Source: Xanthobacteraceae bacterium
Lineage (GTDB): Bacteria > Pseudomonadota > Alphaproteobacteria > Rhizobiales > Xanthobacteraceae
Reading direction: 5' to 3'
DNA: 14,258 bases
Assembly (NCBI GenBank): GCA_030037185.1
Contig: JASHRR010000386.1
Location: 1 to 14,258 of the forward strand
Shown here piece after piece: positions 1-7,047 of this stretch; position 1 is the first letter of the stretch, and each line of letters starts with the position of its first letter. Under the pieces are notes generated by a model. It saw only the letters and a program-made list of their open reading frames with translations, ran no database searches and was not told the DNA's origin. The translations under genes and the position numbers were made by a program.

Positions 1-1
1 G

Positions 2-575
2 CTGAGCGAAGTCGCCAATCTGCCGGCATCGTCATGGCGGACCGTGGAACTCGACGTCCCGCATCGCAAATATCGCCACCCTCGCTTCTTCGAGCAGAAG
101 GCCCGTCCGCTTCAGCGCACTTATCGCCAGTTCTTCATCACCGACCGCGGCCACGACGAGGCGACCATCCTGCTCACCAACGATCGCCACGCCACCGCGA
201 AAGCTCTCATCACCCGCTATGCCAAGCGGATGCTCATCGAGAACGCGCTCGCGGATGCGGTGAGCTTCTTGCACATTGACGCGTTGTCATCTTCGGTCGG
301 CATGAAGGTTGACTTCGATATGGCGCTGCTGGTCTTCGCCTCGGGGCTCTACCGCCTCATGGCCCGCCGCATGCGCGGCTATCAAGACGCCCAGGCACGA
401 CAGATCTTCCGCGACCTCATCGACATGCCGGCCAACATCAGCATCACCGAAGATGAAATCACGGGTCCCCTTCCACCGCCGCGCCCATCTTCCCATCGTC
501 CTCGCATCCGGTCTCTTCAATAAGCCAGTGAAAGTGCCGTGGTGGGAGGACCGGTCTCTCCGCTTTATTCAGTAG
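2..575 (+). pseudogene. DDE transposase, 3' part, frameshifted (IS4/IS1634-like)
   Basis: This is the C-terminal part of an insertion-sequence transposase that enters from beyond the left edge; the frame is open from base 2. The fragment contains a Y-x2-R-x3-E signature (YAKRMLIE), typical of the last catalytic Glu region of IS4-type DDE transposases, although the Lys normally found further on is absent. The first frame stops at 523 after a proline/arginine-rich tail that looks out of frame. Moving to the next frame near 465-475, at a run of four C, restores a sensible ending (HRRAHLPIVLASGLF, then VPWWEDRSLRF) that stops at 575. I infer a one-base indel, so a dead gene. A programmed frameshift is less likely because the shift sits so near the end. 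Exact IS family assignment is uncertain. Confidence 0.62.
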
Positions 576-1409
576 CCGCGCCGCGCGATTCAGCGGCGCC
601 GTGCGGATTTTATCCCATTTGTCTCGCAGTCGACACAGCGTGAGGCCAATTCCGTTCCATCGAAATCGAGGCTAGAAAGGGTCTCTTGCTGCCTTGAGGC
701 AAGGCGGCTGGGGGAAAGGCCAGCACGTTGCATACGATTTCGAGATTCGCGCCCGCAGGAGTTCTGATTGGGAAACAGCCGAAAAAGCCTGTTTAGAGAT
801 GGGACAGAAGTGAGTACTGCTGTGCTCCCGGTAGGGGCTGCATGATCGAGAAGACCTCGTCAATGATGGGGTCCAGACACTCCACCATCCCGGCAGCACA
901 ATTGAGAACTTCGATACTCCCAACGCCGTTTTTCCGGAAGTTCCAACACTAGGAACTGGTTACCTGGAAGAATAAGAGGGCGGAAGATCTCCGTTGCATT
1001 GAGCCATAAAGTCCTCTGGGTTCAGAGAATTCGAGCACATATAGGCGAGCAGTGAGCCAACGGAGCCCATACCGTTCTTCGGGTTGGCTTGGTTTTTAGA
1101 CGGTAGGGTATTGATTACGTGGAGGACATAGAGCATTGGCTGCTTTCAGATCGTGGAATCAGGGAGGCGCTGAGATTTGAGATTTCCAGGGCGATCCCAG
1201 TCGAAAGAACAAGCCAAATCTATGGAAGACGGGCGCTTCTCTTTCGCGCAAAAACAATACGGGGTCAGTAGGTGATTAGCCTGCAAATATAACTCGTTGA
1301 AAACTATATCGTTGATAATCGGTCAGTGGGCGAGGGTTCTCCACCGGATCGAAAAGGGCGTGCGGACTCAGGAAAGTACGGAAGGCATTCGACCGTCGTC
1401 AACGTTTCT
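576..1409. other. Gene-poor stretch, no supported gene
   Basis: No reading frame here has a convincing start, ribosome binding site and natural-looking protein together. Short open frames of about 45-50 codons exist, for example 1119-1271 on the plus strand from a GTG with an amphipathic-looking product, but chance explains them. GC content is lower than in the real genes of the window. It may be decayed flank of the transposase at the left edge. Confidence 0.5.
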
Positions 1410-1453
1410 GGGTCGCGGGTGAGCGACCGCGACCCGCCCATATGGGTTTTTTT
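1410..1453 (+). terminator. Tandem hairpins followed by a T-run
   Basis: GGGTCGCGG (1410-1418) pairs perfectly with CCGCGACCC (1427-1435) around an 8-nt loop. Immediately after comes the palindrome CCCATATGGG (1437-1446), followed by seven T (1447-1453). The pattern is that of a strong intrinsic terminator for plus-strand transcription. No convincing gene lies directly upstream, so it either ends an unrecognised short transcript or acts as an attenuator in the leader of the genes at 1583-2358. Confidence 0.6.
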
Positions 1454-1582
1454 CCAAAAAGCCGAAAGCGAGAAGGGATTTGGACGAAGCCTGGCTCGCC
1501 GAGCATGAGCGGCCGGTAGAAACCGCCAAGAGGTCCATCAAGTGTTGCGAAGCTTATCCGCGCTGCGTCACGGGTGAGCAAT

Positions 1583-1699
1583 ATGGCTTATGTCCCAGAA
1601 GTCATCACGACACGCAACATCACCACCCTACTGGGAGCGACGACGCCGCCCAGTGGAAATGTCATGACGACGAACGTTTGGGAGGAACGATCGCCATGA
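1583..1699 (+). CDS. Possible 38-residue small ORF coupled to the next gene
   Basis: This short open frame begins at ATG 1583 and its TGA stop overlaps the ATG of the following gene as ATGA (1696-1699), the classic arrangement for translational coupling. The product begins MAYVPEVITTRN and is rich in Thr, Pro and Asn, with no membrane segment or recognisable motif. A weak purine-rich ribosome binding site (GGGTGAG) lies just upstream. The downstream gene has its own excellent Shine-Dalgarno sequence inside this frame, so coupling is not required. It could be a genuine microprotein, a leader peptide or chance. I recognise no family. Confidence 0.33.
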   Translation: MAYVPEVITTRNITTLLGATTPPSGNVMTTNVWEERSP

Positions 1700-2358
1700 A
1701 GATCGAGATTGAGCACGAACAACTTACGGCGTCCGAACGCAAGGTGCTGGCCGAGGACAGCGAACGGTGGAAACACATCGGAGCAGGAGCGCATCTTGAC
1801 GACTGGCTGGCCTACGGAACGGGCCTGATGATCCGCCGCCGCATGGCGATGAAGATTGCAGGCGTCAACAAGCCGGAAGGCCGGCGCTATGCGCAGGCCT
1901 TCAACGCTTTGATGCAGGCCGATGGTCTGAGCACCATGGACAAGCCGAGTGTATCTGCGATCCTGTGGCTCGACGACGATCCCGAACGCGCGACGATCTT
2001 GCGGCAGATCCGCGACACCATGACGGTGGGTGAGCGCGCCCGCCTCAACTCGCCGATATCGGCGAGGCAGCGGGTCGAGAAAATCCTCAAGGCTCGTGAG
2101 GTCGGCCAGGAACCAGTGGTGAAGGGCTCGCACCTAACGGGGAAAAGAGCTCAGGTTGCCGAACAGGCACGTGAGATTGAACACCTCAAGAAGCAGCTAG
2201 CCTCGGCCGAGGCGAGGAATAGTTCACTGTTCGATCTGAAGCACGACAGCGTCGACGCCATCGCAGAAACGATCGTCCGCAACATCACACCTGGCAGGGC
2301 GGAGAGGATCGCCCACGGCATTCTGAGACGCCTCAAGGAGGCAAAGCCTGCGGGCTGA
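1696..2358 (+). CDS. Conserved-looking hypothetical protein, 220 residues
   Basis: I chose the start at ATG 1696 because GGAGGAA (1681-1687) sits 8 bases upstream. A longer in-frame start at 1480 would add an unnatural His/Cys-rich stretch. The product is soluble and charged, with no signal peptide or membrane segment. An N-terminal helical part (about 1-60) carries several Arg residues around position 48. The middle (60-130) looks like a compact helical domain containing the acidic WLDDD (91-95). A predicted coiled coil runs from roughly 148 to 178, followed by a basic tail. The build loosely resembles small helical DNA- or chromosome-associated accessory proteins such as the DUF3102 type, but I cannot assign a family. 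It stands alone apart from the small ORF that overlaps its start. Confidence 0.72.
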   Translation: MKIEIEHEQLTASERKVLAEDSERWKHIGAGAHLDDWLAYGTGLMIRRRMAMKIAGVNKPEGRRYAQAFNALMQADGLSTMDKPSVSAILWLDDDPERATILRQIRDTMTVGERARLNSPISARQRVEKILKAREVGQEPVVKGSHLTGKRAQVAEQAREIEHLKKQLASAEARNSSLFDLKHDSVDAIAETIVRNITPGRAERIAHGILRRLKEAKPAG

Positions 2359-2440
2359 TTTTTCAAACCCTTCGTTGCGTCCGCGGTACCACTGCTGCTT
2401 CTGTGCGCTGGTCAGGGGCATGGCAGAACCCAAGTTTCCA

Positions 2441-2457
2441 GGGTTATCAAGTAACCC
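2441..2457. repeat. Inverted repeat GGGTTA-N5-TAACCC
   Basis: A perfect 6-bp inverted repeat with a 5-nt spacer lies about 80 bases after the stop of the 220-codon gene. It has no T-run, so it is a poor intrinsic terminator. It has the size and symmetry of an operator for a small helix-turn-helix regulator. No regulator of that kind is encoded next to it. Confidence 0.4.
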
Positions 2458-2522
2458 ACAAGGCTATTCCCGCAATCACGTCGGTTGCATGCTCGAATAG
2501 CGTGATCAGCCGGGTTTGCTAA

Positions 2523-2543
2523 GGTTGTTCCAACGGGACAACC
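2523..2543. repeat. Near-perfect dyad GGTTGTTCC-AAC-GGGACAACC
   Basis: Two 9-bp arms match at 8 of 9 positions around a 3-nt centre, and the dyad is followed closely by GTTAAC. It can be read as an operator or as a short stable hairpin. It lies just before the coding fragment at 2595, so it could belong to that fragment's lost control region. Confidence 0.4.
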
Positions 2544-2594
2544 GTTAACCGGAACACGAGCGAGTCGAAATCAGGTTGACTGGCGCAATGGTAA

Positions 2595-2942
2595 ATCCGG
2601 AAAAAACACTTTGAACAGGGAGTTGATCGCAAAGTCGAGGAGGGTGCACTGCGCCTGCCGGGAGGTAAACAAGTCTCCTTACTGCGAACCTGGGCAGATG
2701 ACCGCTATGACGACACTGTTGAGTATTGCTACCACTCCAAGTCAGGTCGATTGTGGGTCCATAACGTATGGAAACTCAACTTTCCGCAAGGCCAGGGTAG
2801 GGTAGAGAAATGGACTGGGAATGCGAGCTTTTGGGTTGAGGAAATCGACAGAAGGTCAATTCTGACAACACGCCGTGAGGCACCGAGAAAATGTCGCCTT
2901 GCTTCACCGACAACCCATTCCTTAAAACGTGGTATGGCCTAG
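2595..2942 (+). pseudogene. Coding-like fragment of unknown family
   Basis: The frame opens after a stop at 2592, with no acceptable start codon before natural-looking protein begins. From about 2613 the translation reads like a real soluble protein, with segments such as LPGGKQVSLLRTWADDRYDD and, further on, SGRLWVHNVWKL, GQGRVEKW and SFWVEEIDRR, rich in Trp and acidic residues. The last 25 or so residues become basic and look random, as after a frameshift, before the TAG at 2940. I read it as a gene remnant truncated at the 5' end and probably shifted at the 3' end. I do not recognise the family. A small intact gene starting downstream at TTG 2751 is possible but has no ribosome binding site. 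Confidence 0.4.
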
Positions 2943-3153
2943 CCCTTTTACCTGGGAAGCAATCAACGGCGTCCATCATAGCCTCAGCAATGGTCCACCT
3001 AGGTGCGCTGCCTGCCATCGTCTCTATCGACGACGAGAACCCCATCAGCGACGTAGCTGGGTGACAGTAGGTCATTCGTACTCTATACGCGACCGCAAAA
3101 CAGAAGTGACTTACGCCTTTCGATTATGTCGCGCCTGCTACTTTGTGATGAGC
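2943..3153. other. Intergenic sequence with no supported gene
   Basis: The plus strand can be read through here to 3285 from a GTG at 2929, with two Cys-x-x-Cys pairs (CAAC and CRAC) about 47 residues apart. There is no ribosome binding site, and the end of that frame runs into AT-rich control sequence with a composition unlike protein. The minus strand is open too (2776-3075). I cannot support either as a gene. Confidence 0.4.
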
Positions 3154-3206
3154 CAACAAACTGTCCAATTTTGTTGCGCTTATAGCGCAGTTATTAAATT
3201 TATAAT
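3154..3206 (+). promoter_or_regulatory. Candidate tolC control region: two dyads and a -10-like box
   Basis: CAACAAA (3154-3160) and TTTGTTG (3170-3176) form a perfect inverted repeat with a 9-nt spacer. Overlapping its last two bases, TGCGCT-TAT-AGCGCA (3175-3189) forms a second perfect dyad. A TATAAT (3201-3206) follows within the most AT-rich stretch of the window, with no good -35 at the usual spacing, which would suit an activator-dependent promoter. The tolC-like gene starts 94 bases further on. The dyads are seen directly; the regulatory role is inferred. Confidence 0.42.
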
Positions 3207-3300
3207 CAATCTTCAACAAAAAAATGCAAATAGGCTTTTGCAAAGTGAACATCGCTTATTATTAGTCTGTGTTGAATGGAATTAATTAGGATAAGCCGCG

Positions 3301-4740
3301 ATGGCGCGAGTGGGCCGCGATGTCACGGGAGGGGTGATGTTGGCTGGAGCAGCGCTGCTGACCAGCCTAACGACCGCGCTGACGGTGCGGGCGGACACGC
3401 TCAGTGGTGCACTGATCAACGCATATCACAACAATCCACAGCTTAATTCCCAGCGCGCCGTAGTGCGGGAGGTCGACGAATCGGTGCCGCAGGCGCTCTC
3501 TGGCTACAAACCAACGGTGTCAGCGATCCTACAGCCTGGGTGGGGCTACAGTAATACCGTATCGAAGGTTGTAAGCTCTACAGGCGTGCCCAGCTATCCG
3601 CAAGCGCCCTTCGTTTCCACGCCGACCAGCGCCGGCGTGATTGTGTCGCAGAGCCTGTTCAATGGCTTTCAGACTGCGAATAGGGTCCGCCAAGCCGAAT
3701 CCAGTACGTCGGCGGCGCGGGAGGCTCTTCGGGTCGCCGAGGAAACCGTTCTACTGAACGCGGCCACGGCCTACATGGATCTCTTGCGCGACGGGGCGTT
3801 GCTCGACCTGCAGCGTCGCAATGTCGAGGTGCTGCAGGAGCAACTGCGTCAAACCCGCGATCGCTTCAATCTTGGTCAAGTGACACGCACCGATATAGCG
3901 CAAACGGAAGCCCAACTGGCCCAGGGGCGCGCCACCGTGCTGTCGGCGCAAGCGCAATATGTGAGGTCGCGCGCGAGCTACCGGCAATTCATCGGCGTGG
4001 AAGCCCGTACGTTGCAGCCGGCGGCGCCGGTCGATCGTCTAACTCCGCGGCGGCTCATCGACGCGATCCCGATTGCCCGGGCGCGGCACCCGAGCGTCGG
4101 CGTTGCTATGTTCGGCATTGATGCCGCCGTCCTGCAGGTCAAGATCACCGAGGGCTCGCTCTATCCTCAGGCCGGCCTTATCGCCACTGTGCAGCAATTG
4201 TGGGGAGTCCAAACCATTCCGACAGAGCTCCAGCAGTTCAACGCCTTTGTGGCGGCACAGGTGACGATCCCGATCTACAATGCCGGGCCCACGGGAGCAT
4301 CGGATACTTTTTCTGCGATTCGCGCCGCCAAGGAAACGGTCGGACAAAGGCGTATGGACCTTGAGACCGCGCGCGACCAGGTCCAGGCGGCTGTGGTGAC
4401 GGCATGGGGCCAGCTAGAGGCTGCAAAGGCGCAAATCCTCGCCACCCAGGCCGGGGTGGCGGCGGCCGAGATTGCGCTCAACGGCGTACGCGAGGAAGCG
4501 CGCGTTGGCCAACGGACGACCTTCGACATCCTCCTTCAGCAGCAAGCCCTCGTCAACGCCCGGACCGCGCTGGTTGTCGCCCAACATGATCGCGTGGTGG
4601 CGTCGTACGCACTTTTGGCGGCGGTTGGCGATTTGAATTTGCCGAAGCTCGGCCTAAAATTCCCGCTTTACGACCCGATGGTCCATTATCAACAGGTGCG
4701 TGATGCGTGGATCGGGGTGCGTATCCCCGACGGACGTTGA
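3301..4740 (+). CDS. tolC: TolC-family outer membrane channel of a type I secretion system
   Basis: This 479-residue protein should form the trimeric outer-membrane exit duct that docks with the ABC exporter and fusion protein encoded at 8316-11501. Residues 1-31 are a signal peptide (hydrophobic core about 11-29, probable cleavage after VRA). The mature start, with ALINAYHNNPQLNSQRA followed by VPQALSGYKP near residue 60, is the usual opening of rhizobial TolC homologues. Two outer-membrane-efflux repeats follow, with long Ala/Gln-rich helices around 130-230 and 330-440. The length fits the family (about 450-490). AGGAT lies ahead of the ATG. The gene stands alone, over 700 bases before the next, so it is probably transcribed separately from its partners, from the AT-rich region upstream. 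The family call is secure; the partnership is inferred from proximity. Confidence 0.93.
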   Translation: MARVGRDVTGGVMLAGAALLTSLTTALTVRADTLSGALINAYHNNPQLNSQRAVVREVDESVPQALSGYKPTVSAILQPGWGYSNTVSKVVSSTGVPSYPQAPFVSTPTSAGVIVSQSLFNGFQTANRVRQAESSTSAAREALRVAEETVLLNAATAYMDLLRDGALLDLQRRNVEVLQEQLRQTRDRFNLGQVTRTDIAQTEAQLAQGRATVLSAQAQYVRSRASYRQFIGVEARTLQPAAPVDRLTPRRLIDAIPIARARHPSVGVAMFGIDAAVLQVKITEGSLYPQAGLIATVQQLWGVQTIPTELQQFNAFVAAQVTIPIYNAGPTGASDTFSAIRAAKETVGQRRMDLETARDQVQAAVVTAWGQLEAAKAQILATQAGVAAAEIALNGVREEARVGQRTTFDILLQQQALVNARTALVVAQHDRVVASYALLAAVGDLNLPKLGLKFPLYDPMVHYQQVRDAWIGVRIPDGR

Positions 4741-5424
4741 CGAACCGCGGGCTGCGGAAAATTCATCAATGCTGCCTAGAGGTGGCGCACTGCATGCGAG
4801 GGCGCACCAGCGTCGTCAAACGGCGGCCTCGACCATCGCCGATACAAGGGCTATGTGGGAAACGGACCGCTGGCCCCCCTCGGCCTCACCGCCGACATGT
4901 CAACATCAATCGCGCCAGCAAAAAGCAGCTACGCCGTACGACCCGATCACGCATGTTCGAGCCCCTGCGCCGGTCAGCCAGCGAGCGGGCGGCTTCGGGT
5001 TGCAGTCGAGCACAATTGTCCAAACAACAATTTGCACCGATAATAATTGATATCAGTTAAGGATATTTTCAATCGAAACGGAGTAGCAGCGCTCGATGCA
5101 TTGCGACACTTATACCAATTGTTGCGAGGACGAAGACGTTTATGCGATTTGACCAGCTGGAATCACCGGCATGCAAGGCCGCCGTCAGGGCGTTGAGGAA
5201 TTTGTCGCCGTCATATGCGTTGCCCCAGGCAGTTTCTTGATGCCTCGACTGACGCATGCAGGCACCACGGTGCGGTCGGCCCAGGGCACTCAGCCGTTCG
5301 ATGAAGCAATTAACGCCGATATGACATCAGATCGAGGATCAATGCTGAATATTTTGACACTGGTCGGAAACTTCCCCGGCATGATCGCGTTACGTGCATT
5401 GCAAAATGGTAATAAAGGCTGAGC
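4741..5424. other. Long intergenic region with only weak small-ORF candidates
   Basis: From 4741 to about 5045 all three plus-strand frames are largely open, which argues for compositional bias rather than a gene. TGGCGCACTGCATGC at 4783-4797 has the TGGC/TGC spacing of a sigma-54 promoter but matches imperfectly and has no clear target. From 5040 GC content falls. Two tiny frames are just conceivable: 5142-5240 (32 residues, MRFDQLESPACK...) and 5342-5422 (26 residues, MLNILTLVGNFPGM...), the latter with GAGG shortly upstream. Neither can be supported firmly. Confidence 0.4.
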
Positions 5425-5463
5425 GCGTGTGAAAGCACGCAGAATGTATGTGGGATAACATTC
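5425..5463 (+). promoter_or_regulatory. Two adjacent dyads abutting the regulator start codon
   Basis: GCGTG-N6-CACGC (5425-5440) is followed directly by GAATGT-N10-ACATTC (5442-5463), whose last base touches the ATG at 5464. The only ribosome-binding-like sequence, GGGA (5452-5455), lies inside the second dyad's loop. Either an operator for autoregulation or an mRNA hairpin that influences access to the start codon would fit. Confidence 0.4.
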
Positions 5464-6252
5464 ATGCGTGATCAATGCGAGAAACATCGCGGACCCCACG
5501 AAATTGGTCAAACCCTTTCGACGGGCACAAACATCAATGCCGGTTCACGCGGGTTCGTCCGCCTGGTTTCCGCCAGTGCGGCTGCAGATGCTGGCGAAGT
5601 CATCATCACCATTGTGTTGATTGAGAAGCGTGTGCTGATCCGTGAATGCCTCACGCGATGCCTGAGAACTTTATCGGGCCACGCGGTCGTTTCGTTTGCG
5701 AACATCGATAGTTGGATCGAGGTCCGCGACGACATCCCGGCCTCGCTCATCGTGCTGTGTGTCGTCGGCAAGCCGAACGCCCCGGAGACGTACCGGGAGA
5801 TCTCGCGCCTTTCCCCGCGAAGCGACCCGCTGCCGGTGATTCTGCTTTCAGATGAAGAGGATCCAGCGCAGATTGCTGATGCGATCGGTCGCGGCGCGCG
5901 CGGCTATATTACGACCAGCGTGTCCCTCGACGGGGTCGTCGAAGTTTTGCGACTCGTCAGGGCCGGCGGCATCTGCGTCTCCACAAGCAGCACCATAGCG
6001 GCAGGACCGTCGAACGACCAGGTCGCGGCGTCGCAACTGAACAGCGACGGCCGGTTCACGGCGCGCCAGGCCGCAGTCGCCGAGGCATTGCGCCGTGGCA
6101 AGACAAACAAGGTCATCGCCAACGAACTCAATATGCGTGAGAGCACCGTCAAGGTGCACGTGAGAAACATCATGAAGAAGCTCAAGGCCCGAAACCGGAC
6201 CGAGGTCGCCGTCATGACCAACGAACTTATGCGAGACAATGGCGCCGTTTGA
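5464..6252 (+). CDS. LuxR/NarL-type regulator with a degenerate receiver domain
   Basis: This 262-residue protein has the layout of a NarL/FixJ response regulator: an N-terminal extension (1-48), a receiver-like domain (about 49-170), a linker and a LuxR-type helix-turn-helix (about 197-255, with FTARQAAVAEALRRGKTNKV and a STVKVHVRNIMKKL recognition helix). The key receiver residues are missing. The acidic pair after the first strand reads E54-K55, the phospho-acceptor Asp position is Cys99, and the conserved Lys is Thr151; only the Ser/Thr position (Ser129) remains. It therefore cannot be phosphorylated in the usual way and may respond to a ligand, to redox state or to nothing. Placed between tolC and the candidate cargo genes, it is the likely local regulator, probably acting on DNA as a dimer. 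The start is uncertain; an internal start near residue 45 would remove the unusual extension. Confidence 0.88.
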   Translation: MRDQCEKHRGPHEIGQTLSTGTNINAGSRGFVRLVSASAAADAGEVIITIVLIEKRVLIRECLTRCLRTLSGHAVVSFANIDSWIEVRDDIPASLIVLCVVGKPNAPETYREISRLSPRSDPLPVILLSDEEDPAQIADAIGRGARGYITTSVSLDGVVEVLRLVRAGGICVSTSSTIAAGPSNDQVAASQLNSDGRFTARQAAVAEALRRGKTNKVIANELNMRESTVKVHVRNIMKKLKARNRTEVAVMTNELMRDNGAV

Positions 6253-6436
6253 TCTGCGGACACAGGTCGAGCTGATTTTTCAACCGGTTGGTGAGCCGCG
6301 CCGGGAAGCCCGAACTGTCGAGCGTAGATACGCCTTCCGGCATACCTCCATTGTCGGATGCACGCCTTCCATTTGCGCCAATTGCCTTGCAGGCCGCGAG
6401 ATTTATGGTGATGCCACCTAACGGAGATCAACAACA
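6253..6436. other. Leader region of the 196-residue protein gene
   Basis: Short spacer between the regulator and the next gene, without a clear terminator. A 60-codon frame starting at ATG 6239 overlaps the end of the regulator but has mixed composition and no good ribosome binding site, so I leave it out. GGAG (6423-6426) is the ribosome binding site of the following gene. Confidence 0.4.
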
Positions 6437-7027
6437 ATGCTCGGCAAATCGGCCATCCCAAGTGCATCGTCGGCGCATAGCGGGATCGCTGCGCTGGTCG
6501 GCGGAGACGCAATGGCTTACGGCGCCAATGCCGTCGCCGCCGGCGAGGTGACAAACAAGGTCATAGACCTCGGCGTCATTACCATCGCCTCCGGCGAGGC
6601 GGTATTCGCCGCGGAAGGAACCGATCCGTCGGCCAATACGGGTGTTAGGATGGCGGGCGAGGATGTCCTGTTCGAGGTGACCGTCAACGAACACGGCGGA
6701 AGCGGCTCAACCGCGTGGGCGGAATCGGTGACGAACTATGTCGCCATCGACATCCCCGGTTGGAATCCGCCGGGTGGCCCGATCGTGGTGGATCAGGTGA
6801 TCAACCTGCCCTCCGTGCCCGGTATGGCGGTTCCTGGTGAATTGCAAGCCGCTCACCAGATCGGTGCTGAGCTGGGTCTGCCCGGCGCCAATGTCGCCCG
6901 TGATACCCTCACGGCCGAGGCGTATACCGTCACGGGCGAGGGTTCCCTGGTGATCGGCTTCAGCGATGCGCTGGCCATCGGGGGTCAGCTCTCGGCGGCG
7001 TCTGCGTGGGCGCTGGTGGTGGCCTAG
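6437..7027 (+). CDS. Acidic, cysteine-free 196-residue protein; candidate type I secretion substrate
   Basis: I recognise no family. GGAG stands 10 bases before the ATG. The protein is rich in Gly, Ala and Val and has no Cys. It has about 19 acidic but only four basic residues (K4, K41, R71, R155). There is no N-terminal signal peptide. Alternating hydrophobic stretches suggest a beta-rich fold: 31-60 (AVAAGEV...VITIASGEAVF), 74-84, 98-106, 115-124 and 159-183. A Pro/Gly loop lies at 107-114. The C-terminus is hydrophobic (SAASAWALVVA). Low pI, lack of Cys, lack of a signal peptide and a hydrophobic C-terminus are the usual traits of type I substrates, and the gene sits inside a type I locus. 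There are no RTX nonapeptides (GGxGxDxxx) and no catalytic motif. That it is exported is inference. An unexported structural protein remains possible. Confidence 0.8.
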   Translation: MLGKSAIPSASSAHSGIAALVGGDAMAYGANAVAAGEVTNKVIDLGVITIASGEAVFAAEGTDPSANTGVRMAGEDVLFEVTVNEHGGSGSTAWAESVTNYVAIDIPGWNPPGGPIVVDQVINLPSVPGMAVPGELQAAHQIGAELGLPGANVARDTLTAEAYTVTGEGSLVIGFSDALAIGGQLSAASAWALVVA

Positions 7028-7047
7028 CTGAGGCGCGGCGCGCAAAC

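Noticed and set aside
672..923. 83-codon minus-strand frame
   Set aside because: Ser/Pro/Cys-rich composition with no ribosome binding site and no recognisable motif.
1480..1695. Upstream in-frame start for the 220-residue protein
   Set aside because: The added residues look random (His/Cys-rich), whereas ATG 1696 has GGAGGAA at ideal spacing.
2929..3285. 118-codon frame with two CxxC pairs, possible zinc protein
   Set aside because: There is no ribosome binding site, the tail runs through the AT-rich tolC control region, and the Cys pairs alone are not enough.
4707..5060. Frame containing VNINRASKKQL, reminiscent of a ComEA-like helix-hairpin-helix start
   Set aside because: Only about ten residues fit and the glycine-rich turn that should follow is absent. 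All three plus frames are open here, so the match is probably chance.
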